NCBI GenBank assembly: GCA_017546165.1
Contig: JAFYXL010000025.1
Coordinates: 62,001 to 126,000 of the forward strand
Length of the DNA stretch: 64,000 nt
Direction: 5' to 3'
Source of the DNA: Clostridia bacterium
GTDB taxonomy: Bacteria; Bacillota; Clostridia; Monoglobales; Monoglobaceae
A program made the translations under genes and the position numbers. The notes below the pieces were generated by a model. That model had not been told where the DNA came from. It ran no database searches and worked only from the letters and a program-made list of their open reading frames with translations. Shown piece by piece: positions 17,741-28,441 of this stretch. How positions within the stretch are numbered: position 1 is the first letter of the stretch; the number at the start of each line of letters is the position of its first letter.

Positions 17741-19506
17741 CAATCATCACTCCTCGATATAGCTTTATTCATTTCACCTATCATATCTTCCTCTATGTCT
17801 TTATATTCATCTAAAATATTATCATTGGCGATATATTTAAACCTGCCAATTTTTTCTCTTACCTTCAAATCGGATATTTCCTCAATATCTGCACCTTTTT
17901 CGAGCGCATCTTTTGCCAAGTCATAAAATTTTAGTATGAGTTTCATCATAAGGTACTGCTTTTTGAGAGGTGTGTAGGTATCCACCTCGTGGAAGGCATT
18001 TTGGTGCAGATAATCTTCTCGTACTGACCTGGAAGTTTCAAGTACAAGCCTGTCCTTTGCGGACAACGCATCCATACCTACAAGTTTCACTATTTCTTCA
18101 AGTTCCGCTTCCTTTTGCAAAATCCCCATGATCTGAGAACGAAAATCCATCCATTTTTCATCTATTTCATTTGTAAACCAATCCAACATTGTATCAACAT
18201 AAAGGGAATAACTGTTGAGCCAATTGATTGCAGGAAAGTGTCTCTTGTAGGCAAGGGACGAATCAAGACCCCAAAAAACCTTTACAATACGCAATGTGGC
18301 CTGGGCAACAGGTTCAGATATATCACCGCCTGGTGGTGATACCGCTCCAATAACCGAAAGCGACCCTTCTCTTTCCTCCGTCCCTTTCGCTATTACTCTG
18401 CCCGCACGCTCATAAAACTGAGCTAATCGGCTGGCAAGATAGGCGGGATAGCCCTCTTCACCCGGCATTTCTTCAAGACGTCCCGACATTTCACGAAGTG
18501 CCTCCGCCCACCTGGATGTAGAGTCTGCCATAAGAGCAACAGAATACCCCATATCCCTAAAGTATTCCGCAATGGTAATTCCTGTATATATTGACGCTTC
18601 TCGCGCTGCAACAGGCATATCAGATGTATTAGCTATCAAAACAGTACGTTCCATAAGAGATTTCCCCGTCTTGGGGTCTATAAGTTCAGGAAACTCATTT
18701 AAAACATCTGTCATTTCATTACCACGCTCACCGCAGCCTATATAAACCACAATATCTACTTCTGCCCACTTTGCAAGCTGATGCTGTACTACAGTTTTTC
18801 CGCTGCCAAATGGCCCCGGCACTGCTGCTACTCCACCTTTGGCGATAGGGAATAACGTATCTATAACTCGCTGTCCTGTAACAAGAGGCATATCCGGTGA
18901 AAGCTTGTATTTGTAAGGTCTTGGTTGTCTTACGGGCCATTTTTGCATTAAAGTAACTTCTGCTGCACTCCCGTCAGGTCTTTTAATTTTTGCCACAACA
19001 TCATCAACAGAAAATTTGCCGCTATTAATTTCTATTATTTGGCCACTCACACCACTGGGTACCATTATTTTTTGAGTAACTATTGCGGTTTCAGGAACCT
19101 CGCCTATTACATCACCCTCTATTACTCTATCACCAACATTTTTAGTAGCAATAAACTCCCACACCTTGCTACGGCTCAAAGAATTTACCTCTACTCCCCG
19201 CCTTAAGCTGTTGCCTGAAACTTTCATTATTTCATCCAATGGTCTCTGAATACCATCAAAAATGCCACCGATTAGTCCGGGTCCAAGTTCTACACTCATA
19301 GGCATCCCTGTTGACTCTACATCTTCACCCGGTCTTAGGCCTGAAGTTTCCTCATACACCTGAATCGATGCCTGGTCGCCGTGAATTTCAATAATTTCAC
19401 CAATAAGTCGTCTTTCGCTGACTCTGACAACATCAAACATATTTGCATCACGCATACCGGAAGCAATCACAAGCGGTCCTGCCACTTTTTTTATCTTTCC
19501 ATTCAT
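17740..19506 (-). CDS. ntpA: V-type ATPase catalytic subunit A
   Basis: A 588-residue catalytic subunit. The P-loop is GPFGSGKT followed by the A-subunit signature GERGNEM; the long non-homologous insert typical of V/A-type A subunits precedes it. The ATG at 19506 is chosen over a GTG 9 nt upstream because AAAGGATG is placed correctly for it. It lies between ntpG (5-nt gap) and ntpB (1-nt overlap). It hydrolyses or makes ATP to drive or use ion flow through the membrane rotor. Confidence 0.96.
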   Translation of the reverse strand: MNGKIKKVAGPLVIASGMRDANMFDVVRVSERRLIGEIIEIHGDQASIQVYEETSGLRPGEDVESTGMPMSVELGPGLIGGIFDGIQRPLDEIMKVSGNSLRRGVEVNSLSRSKVWEFIATKNVGDRVIEGDVIGEVPETAIVTQKIMVPSGVSGQIIEINSGKFSVDDVVAKIKRPDGSAAEVTLMQKWPVRQPRPYKYKLSPDMPLVTGQRVIDTLFPIAKGGVAAVPGPFGSGKTVVQHQLAKWAEVDIVVYIGCGERGNEMTDVLNEFPELIDPKTGKSLMERTVLIANTSDMPVAAREASIYTGITIAEYFRDMGYSVALMADSTSRWAEALREMSGRLEEMPGEEGYPAYLASRLAQFYERAGRVIAKGTEEREGSLSVIGAVSPPGGDISEPVAQATLRIVKVFWGLDSSLAYKRHFPAINWLNSYSLYVDTMLDWFTNEIDEKWMDFRSQIMGILQKEAELEEIVKLVGMDALSAKDRLVLETSRSVREDYLHQNAFHEVDTYTPLKKQYLMMKLILKFYDLAKDALEKGADIEEISDLKVREKIGRFKYIANDNILDEYKDIEEDMIGEMNKAISRSDD

Positions 19507-19511
19507 ATCTA

Positions 19512-19853
19512 TCACATCCTTTTGGATTTCTGCTGTTTGTCAAATAAAATATCTGACCCTACCGCTTTTTCCACCGTTTTATGCACATTTAATTTACCCT
19601 TACCCGTATTACCAAAGGTCCCTGGAATAAGTATAACTGCAGGATAAATTAAATCCTTTGTTTTTTCAATTTCCTCATTTATATTTTGAGCAATTCCCTC
19701 CGTCACATATATGATGGCATAATCGCCCCGACACAATTGTCGAAACTTTGTTTTTGCATCATCTACATCTTCAACCGAAAATGTGCTCAACCCCATTGCT
19801 GAAAATCCATATACGCTATCCCTTTCCCCTAAAACTGCAACGCCTTTATACAT
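19512..19853 (-). CDS. ntpG: V-type ATPase subunit F (NtpG)
   Basis: A 113-residue central-stalk subunit with a Rossmann-like fold. The N-terminus [18 protein letters not shown] matches the family pattern, followed by [12 protein letters not shown]. It overlaps ntpC by 8 nt. It binds subunit D in the rotor. Confidence 0.9.
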   Translation of the reverse strand: MYKGVAVLGERDSVYGFSAMGLSTFSVEDVDDAKTKFRQLCRGDYAIIYVTEGIAQNINEEIEKTKDLIYPAVILIPGTFGNTGKGKLNVHKTVEKAVGSDILFDKQQKSKRM

Positions 19854-20811
19854 AAAGTTCCCTTAACCTTTCCCTGACTTTTTTTGCATCAATTTGGTTT
19901 TGTAATGCAGTCACAGCAATCCTCACCGTTTTAAACTCTGTATTTTTTGCCAATATATATGCCGCAATGGGAGCCAGAGTAAAGTAATTAAACCTGTGTT
20001 CCTTAACCTTTTCCATCACCTTGTCGTCGCACCATTTTTCAAAAACTTCATATCCTTCTTTCCAGGCCTCACCGGATTCCCCATAATCTGTAAGTTTGAG
20101 ATACTCCAAAACATCTTTTTCACCATTTGCCGCTGCCTTTTCTAATAATGAAACCGAAATACTGTCACAATTCGCAAGGCTTTGCTTGAAAAATTCTATT
20201 TTTTTACCAAGCCTTGCTCCCCGCAAAGCTATTTTGATATCCCCAAGCGCCACCGTAAGTTCTGCATAATCTCTTATCATTTTACAATCAGATTGCTTGC
20301 CTCTTTCCAATATTGTATCAAGGCAAGCCCTGTCAATCATTCTGTCACAAAGAGCACCGTCCCCTGTTTCCAAAAATAGTTTTCTAGCATTCTTTGCCGT
20401 ATCCCTCAAAAATTTCGGCAATATATCAAACTTACGCTTTTCTACCGCTTGGGCTATTACCTCAGGTGGAATCGTTCCACCGGCAACAAATAAACCAGCC
20501 AAATAATCCTCATTTGCAATAGACTTTACCGCGGCTTTGAGATTTTGAAAATCGCCTGTATAAAAAAGTACATCAAACACAGACATATCTTCAACCAAGC
20601 TTGAAACTAACTTTAGGGTCTTTTCCTGCTCTCTGTCAATCAATTCCTCTACTGTCGTTAGAGAAGTACAGTCGTAACCTTTTTGTGACAAAACAGACAA
20701 TGCATCATCAATGGTTGAAGATGTAAAAATGCGTTCTATATTCTGCCGGCTTAACATAGAGTCTTCCATAGCGTGTAGCCTTGTTGCCGCATAAATATAT
20801 TGATTTTTCAT
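19846..20811 (-). CDS. ntpC: V-type ATPase subunit C (d subunit)
   Basis: A 321-residue helical subunit that caps the membrane rotor ring and joins it to the central stalk. The start YIYAATRLHAMEDSML is typical of the family. GGGAGGG precedes the ATG. It lies 11 nt after ntpE and overlaps ntpG by 8 nt. Confidence 0.92.
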   Translation of the reverse strand: MKNQYIYAATRLHAMEDSMLSRQNIERIFTSSTIDDALSVLSQKGYDCTSLTTVEELIDREQEKTLKLVSSLVEDMSVFDVLFYTGDFQNLKAAVKSIANEDYLAGLFVAGGTIPPEVIAQAVEKRKFDILPKFLRDTAKNARKLFLETGDGALCDRMIDRACLDTILERGKQSDCKMIRDYAELTVALGDIKIALRGARLGKKIEFFKQSLANCDSISVSLLEKAAANGEKDVLEYLKLTDYGESGEAWKEGYEVFEKWCDDKVMEKVKEHRFNYFTLAPIAAYILAKNTEFKTVRIAVTALQNQIDAKKVRERLRELYV

Positions 20812-20822
20812 CCGGTCCCTCC

Positions 20823-21401
20823 CTAACGAACAAATAAAAGTTCATTAATCAAATCACAAACTTCTGATTCTGCAGATTGAAACAGTTCATCAACGGTACA
20901 ATTAATCTCCACATTACCATACACCAACACAAAGCCATTACCCTTTTTTTGTGAAATTTCTTTAACCTGTAAGTCCCGTTTTTTTAGTTGTGCCTTGAAA
21001 CTTGATGGTATCCGTTTTACATCATCTTCAGCCATTAAAATTTTCCCCTTTTCGTCCAACGAAAATTTCTCTAGCATCTTTAACAAAAATGCAAAGTACT
21101 CTTCTTGACCTAAACACTTTATCTTATTTTTTGCTTTTTCGGTTATCTCCTTTATGATACTTTGCTTTTTTTCAAGTATTGCATTGCTAAGCTCCATTTT
21201 TTTTGACGACTTTATCCGCTCAGCTATATCCACCCTTTTTTGTTCTGCAATTTTTGAATACTCCCCCAAGATTTCCTCTTTTTCCTTCTCAGCATCCCCA
21301 ACTATCTCTTTTGCCCTTTGGATAGCCTTGCTCTCTATTTCCAGGATTCTTGCATCCGACTCAAACTTGATTTGTGAAATTATATTTTCAAGTCCCCTCA
21401 T
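20823..21401 (-). CDS. ntpE: V-type ATPase subunit E (peripheral stalk)
   Basis: A 192-residue protein with a long charged N-terminal coiled coil (to about residue 100) and a globular C-terminal domain, which is the E-subunit plan. With NtpF it forms the peripheral stalk. GGAGG lies 7 nt before the ATG. It starts 27 nt after ntpK. Confidence 0.9.
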   Translation of the reverse strand: MRGLENIISQIKFESDARILEIESKAIQRAKEIVGDAEKEKEEILGEYSKIAEQKRVDIAERIKSSKKMELSNAILEKKQSIIKEITEKAKNKIKCLGQEEYFAFLLKMLEKFSLDEKGKILMAEDDVKRIPSSFKAQLKKRDLQVKEISQKKGNGFVLVYGNVEINCTVDELFQSAESEVCDLINELLFVR

Positions 21402-21428
21402 ATTTAGCCTCCAAACAAAACGATTTGT

Positions 21429-21941
<513 letters not shown>

Positions 21942-21952
21942 TTATTTTTATT

Positions 21953-23980
21953 TTAATCATTTTTAATTTCAAAATATGCTGTATCCACTTTAAACGGCGA
22001 AAACTTCTCACCTCCGCCTTCATAGAACTTACCAAAAAATTCAACAAACTGAAGTCGGTTGGTATGAACATATGCACCTAGGAGATTTATTCCAATATTC
22101 AGGGTATGTCCTAGAGCAAAGACCAGGGCAAATGCTATTCCTCCCAAAATTCCGTCTCCAAACATACTACCCATTTTGTTGAAAACGTTGGCAATAACAC
22201 CCGTTGCAAGCCCCAACGCCAACAATCTGGAATATGACAAAATATCGCTCAAATACCCTGTAACATTATAAAGTCCATACATTCCCTTGGCAATCCTTTT
22301 GAATGGGTTCTTTGAACTTCTGCCACTGGTGAGAATAATCCCTATGGCACCCACTATCATAAACCCAATTGCTACTTTGCCTACATTGGCTGATAAAGTG
22401 AAATTTAACCCCGCCATATCAGTGAACATTTTTGTCGTGAGTAAAAATACAATTGCGCCGCCTACCAGCATATACCAAAATATCACATCATATAAGGCAT
22501 CTTTTAAATTCCCTGCCTTGATACAGGAATATAACTTCATACCAAGACCTGCAAAAAGATGTATTATCCCAACAAGAAGTGAAAACATCAACATTCGCAT
22601 AGGCTCTTCCATAGGCGAAAACCATAATGGCTTTATTACAACTTCTTTATTAAAAAATGTAGTGCTTATTACCTGAACGGCATCCCCAAAGTATCCGCCA
22701 AACATAACTCCCCAAAAAGTGGTGGAAATGCCGCAATATAGATACATTTTTAGTGCTCGCCTCATTACATCTCCCATTTTAGGAAAACGCCACAATGCAA
22801 TACTGCAAGCAAGAACTATCAATACGCCATATCCTGCATCAGACAGCATAATTCCAAACAGAAAATAATAAAACATTGACATAACTACCGTAGGATCAAT
22901 CTCGCCCCTGCCCGGCAGACTAAATGTTTCCAAAACCCCCTCAAGAGGTTCTGAAATACTATTATTTTTAAGAAGTATTGGTGGATTATCCTCCTCGCTA
23001 CTCACAGTATGCTCAAAAACAACATCCCACTTTTCACACAGAGCTTTGCCAAGTTTTTCAACCACATTTGTAGGAGCAAACCCTGACAGAACAAAGGTTG
23101 ACTGACTTTGCCCCAATTTTTCAATAACTTCGTATTTATCAATGCGCATTGTGTAATAATCCGTCAAAAATTTTATATCATCACTAAATTTTGCTGCTTC
23201 ATAAATGCTTTTTTCGCAATTATATATTTCACTTTTTATTTCTTGTCTTTTTTTTCTAAGTTCCCCAATTTTTGAAGTTGGCGTCTTATCGCAATCAATC
23301 TGTGATTCAATAAACCCAATATACCTTAAAACATTTTCAACTTCCTCTAATTGTTCCTTTTTGCATATTACCGCAATATGGGTTTTTACCTTGGTTGTGT
23401 TTATAATATCCACATAGAGATCTTCTACGGTTTTATCCGCGCCAAGTTTTTCACCTGCTTCTTTTAACACAAGCGTTATTCTTTCTTTTGTATAGTTTTC
23501 AGAAAGGGTTCCAAATACCACCTTGGTTTTATCCGTACCTTTTATATTCATAGCAATGGACAGGTCCTGCCAAGGTTTTAATTCATCAATCTGATCCATA
23601 AGCTTTAAAATCTGCATTTTTTTATCATCAATTTGTTTTTTTAAGTTTAATACATCACGAGCAACATCAATAATTTGTTCACGTTTTGCCACCAGGCCTT
23701 CATAATCACTGCGAAAAAAAGTCCTTTTCCCCTGAAGTATATAGAAAATTGACTTTCCCTCAGCATCATAGGTTTCAAGTATATTGAGTGCTTGCAACAA
23801 GTCATCTTTCACCTTTTGAAATTTGCTTTGGGCAACTGCAGTATCAACATTTTCAAGCCCGGCGTCATACTGACAGTCTTTTACCTCCAAAATGCCGATC
23901 TTTTGTATATATTCGAGTATCTTTTTTCTGTCATTTTTCAGTCCTATAATGTTAACCTTTGACATAGGTAAAACTGACAT
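21953..23980 (-). CDS. ntpI: V-type ATPase subunit I (a subunit)
   Basis: A 675-residue stator subunit. The N-terminal half (to about residue 350) is soluble and partly coiled coil; the C-terminal half has about seven or eight membrane helices, including the segment with SDILSYSRLLALGLA, where the essential Arg faces the rotor. It provides the ion half-channels. GAGGTGGG precedes the ATG. It lies 14 nt after ntpF and 29 nt before ntpK. Confidence 0.95.
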   Translation of the reverse strand: MSVLPMSKVNIIGLKNDRKKILEYIQKIGILEVKDCQYDAGLENVDTAVAQSKFQKVKDDLLQALNILETYDAEGKSIFYILQGKRTFFRSDYEGLVAKREQIIDVARDVLNLKKQIDDKKMQILKLMDQIDELKPWQDLSIAMNIKGTDKTKVVFGTLSENYTKERITLVLKEAGEKLGADKTVEDLYVDIINTTKVKTHIAVICKKEQLEEVENVLRYIGFIESQIDCDKTPTSKIGELRKKRQEIKSEIYNCEKSIYEAAKFSDDIKFLTDYYTMRIDKYEVIEKLGQSQSTFVLSGFAPTNVVEKLGKALCEKWDVVFEHTVSSEEDNPPILLKNNSISEPLEGVLETFSLPGRGEIDPTVVMSMFYYFLFGIMLSDAGYGVLIVLACSIALWRFPKMGDVMRRALKMYLYCGISTTFWGVMFGGYFGDAVQVISTTFFNKEVVIKPLWFSPMEEPMRMLMFSLLVGIIHLFAGLGMKLYSCIKAGNLKDALYDVIFWYMLVGGAIVFLLTTKMFTDMAGLNFTLSANVGKVAIGFMIVGAIGIILTSGRSSKNPFKRIAKGMYGLYNVTGYLSDILSYSRLLALGLATGVIANVFNKMGSMFGDGILGGIAFALVFALGHTLNIGINLLGAYVHTNRLQFVEFFGKFYEGGGEKFSPFKVDTAYFEIKND

Positions 23981-23994
23981 CTATCCCACCTCTT

Positions 23995-24309
23995 TTAGTC
24001 AGCAATCAATTTTTCACAAATTTTTTCTATTGTAATATCTATACGTGGATATATTCTCTCTTCTATTTTCTTGAGTTCCTCGTCAATTTTTTCTGAATTA
24101 TCTTTAAGTTCGAGTTCTGCAATTTGTTTTGCCTCAGAAACTACATTTTGTATATATTCCTCGCCTTGTTTTTTGGCAAGCCTTAAAATTTTATCGGCTT
24201 CCGCCTTTGCATCTTGAATAGTTTTTTCTGCATTAGTTAAAGCAGCTTTTTCAGCTAAAATTGCATCCTTTTCAACCTTCTTTATTTTTTCTATTGCGTC
24301 AATTATCAT
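23995..24309 (-). CDS. ntpF: V-type ATPase subunit G/H (NtpF, peripheral stalk)
   Basis: A 104-residue Ala/Lys/Glu-rich coiled-coil protein, of the size and composition of the G/H (NtpF) subunit that pairs with E in the peripheral stalk. First gene of the operon, whose order F-I-K-E-C-G-A-B-D equals that of the E. hirae ntp operon. AAAGGAAAG precedes the ATG. I could not pick a convincing promoter in the 135-bp gap upstream. Confidence 0.85.
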   Translation of the reverse strand: MIIDAIEKIKKVEKDAILAEKAALTNAEKTIQDAKAEADKILRLAKKQGEEYIQNVVSEAKQIAELELKDNSEKIDEELKKIEERIYPRIDITIEKICEKLIAD

Positions 24310-24400
24310 TTTTATATCACTTTCCTTTTAGGGATAGTTTTACTTATATTATCTCCCAAACATAATTAATTTTACCAAAGATTTACACATTTTTTTCGAC

Positions 24401-24434
24401 AAAAAAACCGCAAGTCTTTCGACTTGCGGTTTTC
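24401..24434 (-). terminator. Terminator of the hyd operon
   Basis: Stem AAAACCGCAAGTC / GACTTGCGGTTTT with loop TTTC and seven T on the minus strand, 11 nt after the hydA stop. Confidence 0.93.
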
Positions 24435-24444
24435 ATTTTTTATT

Positions 24445-26184
24445 TTAGAATTTTGGTCTCTTTGTATAGTGTGTATGAAGCAATTCGTGAGCCTTGTGGC
24501 TGCCAGGTTCCTGGAGAAATTCTGAATAAAGTAGCTTTATATCAGGGTTTTCGTGACTCTTGCGAATTGGTAGATTTTTATCCTCGTTGTAAAGAGCTGC
24601 AGCCCTGAGAGCTTTTACATCAACGTCCATACGAGTCTGTGAATCAACAATGGGCTGTCCACCACCTGTTACACATCCGCCGGGACACGCCATAACCTCA
24701 ACAAAGTGATAGTCTGCTTTTCCTTCACGAATATCATTGAGCAATTTTCTTGCATTACCAAGACCGCTGACAACTGCAACCTTGACATCTGTTCCTGCAA
24801 CATTAAGAGTTGCTTCTTTGATGCCATCAGTACCACGTACCGCATCAAAATCCAATCTATCAAGGGACTTGCCTTCCATCACCTCAACAACTGTTCTGAG
24901 TGCGGCTTCCATAACGCCACCTGTTGCACCAAAGATAACGCCTGCACCACTAGCTTCTTCAAAAGGTCTGTCAAACTTTTCATCAGGCAACTTGTTAAAC
25001 AAAATACCTGACTCTTTAATCATTTTTGCCAACTCTCTTGTTGAGATAACTGCATCAACATCACGAAGTGAATCAACTTCCATTTCGGGACGGCTTGACT
25101 CAAACTTTTTAGCAACACAAGGCATAACCGATACAACAAACATTGACTTTGGATCAATGCCCATCTTGTCTGCATAGTATGTCTTGAGTATTGCACCAAA
25201 CATCTGGTGTGGAGATTTGCAACTTGACAGATTGTCAAGAAAATCAGGGAAATTGTGCTCACAGAACTTAATCCAGCCAGGACTACAAGATGTAATAAGA
25301 GGTAGCTTGCCACCATTCTTTAATCTGTTAATAAATTCTGTGCCTTCTTCCATAATTGTAAGGTCTGCACCGGTATCTGTATCAAATACACCGTCAAAGC
25401 CCATACGTCTAAGAGCAGCTGCCATCTTGCCTGTAACTGCTGTTCCGATTGGCATACCGAATTCTTCACCAAGTCCGGCACGAACTGCAGGAGCAGTCTG
25501 TACAACCACATATTTTTCAGGATCATTAAGTGCTGCCCATACCTCGTCTGTATTATCCTTTTCGCGAAGCGCGCCTGTTGGACAAGCAACAATACACTGA
25601 CCACAATTTACGCAAGGAACCTCGCCAAGTGATTTGTTGAAAGGTGATGCAATAGTTGTCTTAAATCCTCTTTCTGTGGCATCTATAACTGAAACTGTCT
25701 GAATTGTCTTGCAGGCACTAACACATCTGCGGCAAAGTACACATTTGTTGTTGTCCCTGACAATTGATGGTGAAACCTCATCTACATCATATACATTTCT
25801 TTCACCTTCATAGGTAATTGTATTAACGCCAAGGTCATCTGCCAATTTCTGAAGTTCACATTTTTGATTTCTATCACAGGTAAGGCACTTGCGGTCATGG
25901 TTTGAGAGCAAAAGTTCCAAATTGATACGTCTTGCATCTCTTACCTTTTTTGTATTTGTCAAAACCTCCATACCTTCTGAAACAGGATAAACACAAGCAG
26001 CCTGAAGATTTCGCGCTCCTACAACCTCAACTATACACATTCTGCAAGAACCCGTCTTGCTTATATCCTTAAGATAGCAAAGAGTAGGAATTTCGATATT
26101 TGCACTGCGTGCAGCTTCCAAAACAGTATAATTCGAAGGTACGCTCAAACTCTGACCATTTATTTTTATATTAACCATTTCCAT
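24445..26184 (-). CDS. hydA: [FeFe]-hydrogenase catalytic subunit HydA (multimeric, NADH-linked type)
   Basis: A 579-residue catalytic subunit that reduces protons to H2. In order: plant-type 2Fe-2S domain (GSCRMC), a His-Cys3 cluster segment (KCLTCDRNQKC), two 4Fe-4S motifs (CVLCRRCVSAC, CVNCGQCIVAC), then the H-cluster domain with TSCSPGW, MPCVAKKFE and MACPGGCVTGGGQP. In TSCSPGW a Ser replaces the Cys that relays protons in the best-studied enzymes. ATG 26184 is preferred to a GTG 9 nt upstream because the SD is better spaced. It follows hydB by 18 nt. With HydB and HydC it should form a soluble complex using NADH and possibly ferredoxin together. Confidence 0.96.
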   Translation of the reverse strand: MEMVNIKINGQSLSVPSNYTVLEAARSANIEIPTLCYLKDISKTGSCRMCIVEVVGARNLQAACVYPVSEGMEVLTNTKKVRDARRINLELLLSNHDRKCLTCDRNQKCELQKLADDLGVNTITYEGERNVYDVDEVSPSIVRDNNKCVLCRRCVSACKTIQTVSVIDATERGFKTTIASPFNKSLGEVPCVNCGQCIVACPTGALREKDNTDEVWAALNDPEKYVVVQTAPAVRAGLGEEFGMPIGTAVTGKMAAALRRMGFDGVFDTDTGADLTIMEEGTEFINRLKNGGKLPLITSCSPGWIKFCEHNFPDFLDNLSSCKSPHQMFGAILKTYYADKMGIDPKSMFVVSVMPCVAKKFESSRPEMEVDSLRDVDAVISTRELAKMIKESGILFNKLPDEKFDRPFEEASGAGVIFGATGGVMEAALRTVVEVMEGKSLDRLDFDAVRGTDGIKEATLNVAGTDVKVAVVSGLGNARKLLNDIREGKADYHFVEVMACPGGCVTGGGQPIVDSQTRMDVDVKALRAAALYNEDKNLPIRKSHENPDIKLLYSEFLQEPGSHKAHELLHTHYTKRPKF

Positions 26185-26202
26185 ATCAGTCACTCTCCCT
26201 TC

Positions 26203-27996
26203 CTACTTTCTTTCAATTGCGCCAAACTTACAGGTATCCATACATACACCGCACTTAACGCATTTTTCTGTATCAATTGTGTAAGGTGATTTGATTTCAC
26301 CTGAAATTGCACCAACAGGACACTTTCTTGCACAGGCACTGCAGCCCTTACATTTATCCGCAACAATTGTATATTTAACCAACTTCTTACATACACCTGC
26401 AGGACAAACCTTGTCACGAACGTGAGCTTCATACTCATCACGGAAGTATCTCAGAGTACTGAGCACAGGATTTGGCGCTGTCTGACCAAGACCGCAAAGA
26501 GCAGTTGACTTTATGCTGTAGCAAAGTTCTTCCATTTTGTCTAAGTCTTCCATTGTACCATTGCCTGAAGTTATCTTTTCAAGCAATTCATAAAGACGTT
26601 TTGTACCAACACGGCAAGGTGTACACTTTCCGCAAGATTCATCAACGGTGAATTCCAGGAAGAATTTTGCAATATCTACCATACAGTTGTCCTCGTCCAT
26701 AACGATAAGACCACCTGACCCCATCATTGAGCCTATCTGAATAAGTGAATCGTAGTCGATTGGTGTATCCATAAGATGTGCCGGAATACAACCGCCTGAC
26801 GGACCACCTGTTTGAGCTGCCTTAAACTTTTTACCGTTTGGAATACCTCCGCCGATATCCTCAACAATTTCACGAAGGGTTGTACCCATCGGGATTTCAA
26901 CAAGACCTGTGTTGTTGATTTTACCACCAAGTGCAAATACCTTTGTTCCCTTACTCTTTTCTGTACCAATTGACTGGAACCACTCAGCACCGTTTAAAAT
27001 AATTTGAGTAATATTTGCATAGGTTTCAACATTATTAAGAAGTGTTGGCTTACCCCAAAGTCCTTTCACTGCAGGGAATGGCGGACGCGGACGAGGTTCG
27101 CCACGCTTACCTTCAATTGATGTGATAAGAGCTGTTTCCTCACCGCACACAAATGCTCCGGCACCAAGACGAATTTCAAGGTCAAAATCAAAGCCTGAAT
27201 CGAATATATTTTTGCCAAGCAGTCCGTATTCTCTGGCCTGAGCAATAGCAATACCAAGACGTTTAACCGCAATCGGATACTCTGCACGGATATAAATATA
27301 TCCCTGGTTTGCTCCTACCGCATAACCTGCAATCGCCATAGCCTCAATAACTGAATGTGGGTCGCCCTCCAATATACTTCTATCCATAAATGCTCCGGGG
27401 TCACCCTCGTCTGCATTACAAGCAACATACTTCTGGTCACCTTGAGCTTTGTAGGTAAATTCCCATTTCATACCGGTAGGAAATCCACCGCCGCCACGGC
27501 CACGAAGCCCAGACTTTTTGATTATATCAATAACCTCTTCTCTTGACATTTCAGTAAGAACTTTGCCAAGTGCCTGATAACCGTCAACACCTATATATTC
27601 TTCAATATCCTCAGGATTTATAACACCACAGTTTCGAAGTGCAACACGCAGTTGCTTTTTATAAAAGTCAACCTCATTCAGGCTCTTTATAGTATCCTCT
27701 TCAACTGTCTCTGCATAGAGAAGACGTTTTACAACTCTACCCTTTAAAAGATGTTCTTCAACAATTTCCTTTACATCCTCAGTTGTAACTCTGCTGTAAA
27801 AAGCCCCCTCAGGATAGATAATCATAACAGGTCCCAACGCACAAAGGCCAAAGCACCCTGTTTTTACAATCTTAAATTCCTTTTCCAAACCGTTTGCCGC
27901 AAGCTGTACTTCCATTTCCTTGATGATTGCATCACAGCCGGAAGATGTACAACCAGTACCGCCGCAACATAGAATATGACCTCTAAACATATCCAT
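26203..27996 (-). CDS. hydB: Hydrogenase NADH/flavin subunit HydB (NuoF-like)
   Basis: A 597-residue NuoF-type subunit. An N-terminal thioredoxin-like 2Fe-2S domain (CFGLC near residue 50) leads into the NADH/FMN domain with GRGGGGFPTG and ADEGDPGAF, then the 4Fe-4S site SCGKCTPCR, then two C-terminal 4Fe-4S motifs (CKGCSACARKCP, CVKCGVCMDTC). It oxidises NADH and passes electrons to HydA. The start is uncertain: ATG at 27996 is chosen, with a TTG at 28008 and an ATG at 27990 as alternatives. Confidence 0.95.
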   Translation of the reverse strand: MDMFRGHILCCGGTGCTSSGCDAIIKEMEVQLAANGLEKEFKIVKTGCFGLCALGPVMIIYPEGAFYSRVTTEDVKEIVEEHLLKGRVVKRLLYAETVEEDTIKSLNEVDFYKKQLRVALRNCGVINPEDIEEYIGVDGYQALGKVLTEMSREEVIDIIKKSGLRGRGGGGFPTGMKWEFTYKAQGDQKYVACNADEGDPGAFMDRSILEGDPHSVIEAMAIAGYAVGANQGYIYIRAEYPIAVKRLGIAIAQAREYGLLGKNIFDSGFDFDLEIRLGAGAFVCGEETALITSIEGKRGEPRPRPPFPAVKGLWGKPTLLNNVETYANITQIILNGAEWFQSIGTEKSKGTKVFALGGKINNTGLVEIPMGTTLREIVEDIGGGIPNGKKFKAAQTGGPSGGCIPAHLMDTPIDYDSLIQIGSMMGSGGLIVMDEDNCMVDIAKFFLEFTVDESCGKCTPCRVGTKRLYELLEKITSGNGTMEDLDKMEELCYSIKSTALCGLGQTAPNPVLSTLRYFRDEYEAHVRDKVCPAGVCKKLVKYTIVADKCKGCSACARKCPVGAISGEIKSPYTIDTEKCVKCGVCMDTCKFGAIERK

Positions 27997-28048
27997 ATCT
28001 AACACCAAACCTTTCTGATTTCCGATTGTTTAAATCAATGCCCCGAGA

Positions 28049-28414
28049 TTATTGTTCTGCACCGATTGTATATTTTGAAACAACGCGACCGTTAACAATG
28101 TGTTCACTAACAATCTCAGCCGCTTTTTTAGTGTCCATTTTTACATAAGTGACTTTTTCCTCGCCGGGAATATAAACTTCAACAATAGGTTCCAGTCTGC
28201 AAACGCCTATACAACCTGTTTGAGTAACCATAACGTGCTCAAGGTTTCTTTTTGCAACTTCTTCCATAATAGCATTCATAACAGGTCTTGCGCCTGCTGC
28301 AATACCACAAGTCGCCATACCCACAACAATACGTACAGCGTGATCGTCTTTTCTAAGATTAACGTTTGCTTTTGCTTTATTTCTTATAGCCTCAAGTTCT
28401 GCCAAACTTTTCAT
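28049..28414 (-). CDS. Thioredoxin-like [2Fe-2S] ferredoxin of the hyd operon
   Basis: A 121-residue 2Fe-2S protein. Ligands fit CGIAAGA-type and CIGVC motifs, but the first motif has a single visible Cys (ATCGIAAG) where two are usual, so the cluster may be incomplete or use another ligand. Similar genes sit between nuoE-like and hydB genes in many clostridial hyd operons. GGAGGT precedes the ATG. Lies 52 nt upstream of hydB. Confidence 0.8.
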   Translation of the reverse strand: MKSLAELEAIRNKAKANVNLRKDDHAVRIVVGMATCGIAAGARPVMNAIMEEVAKRNLEHVMVTQTGCIGVCRLEPIVEVYIPGEEKVTYVKMDTKKAAEIVSEHIVNGRVVSKYTIGAEQ

Positions 28415-28441
28415 TTTCTATACCTCCATCTTACTTTAAAT

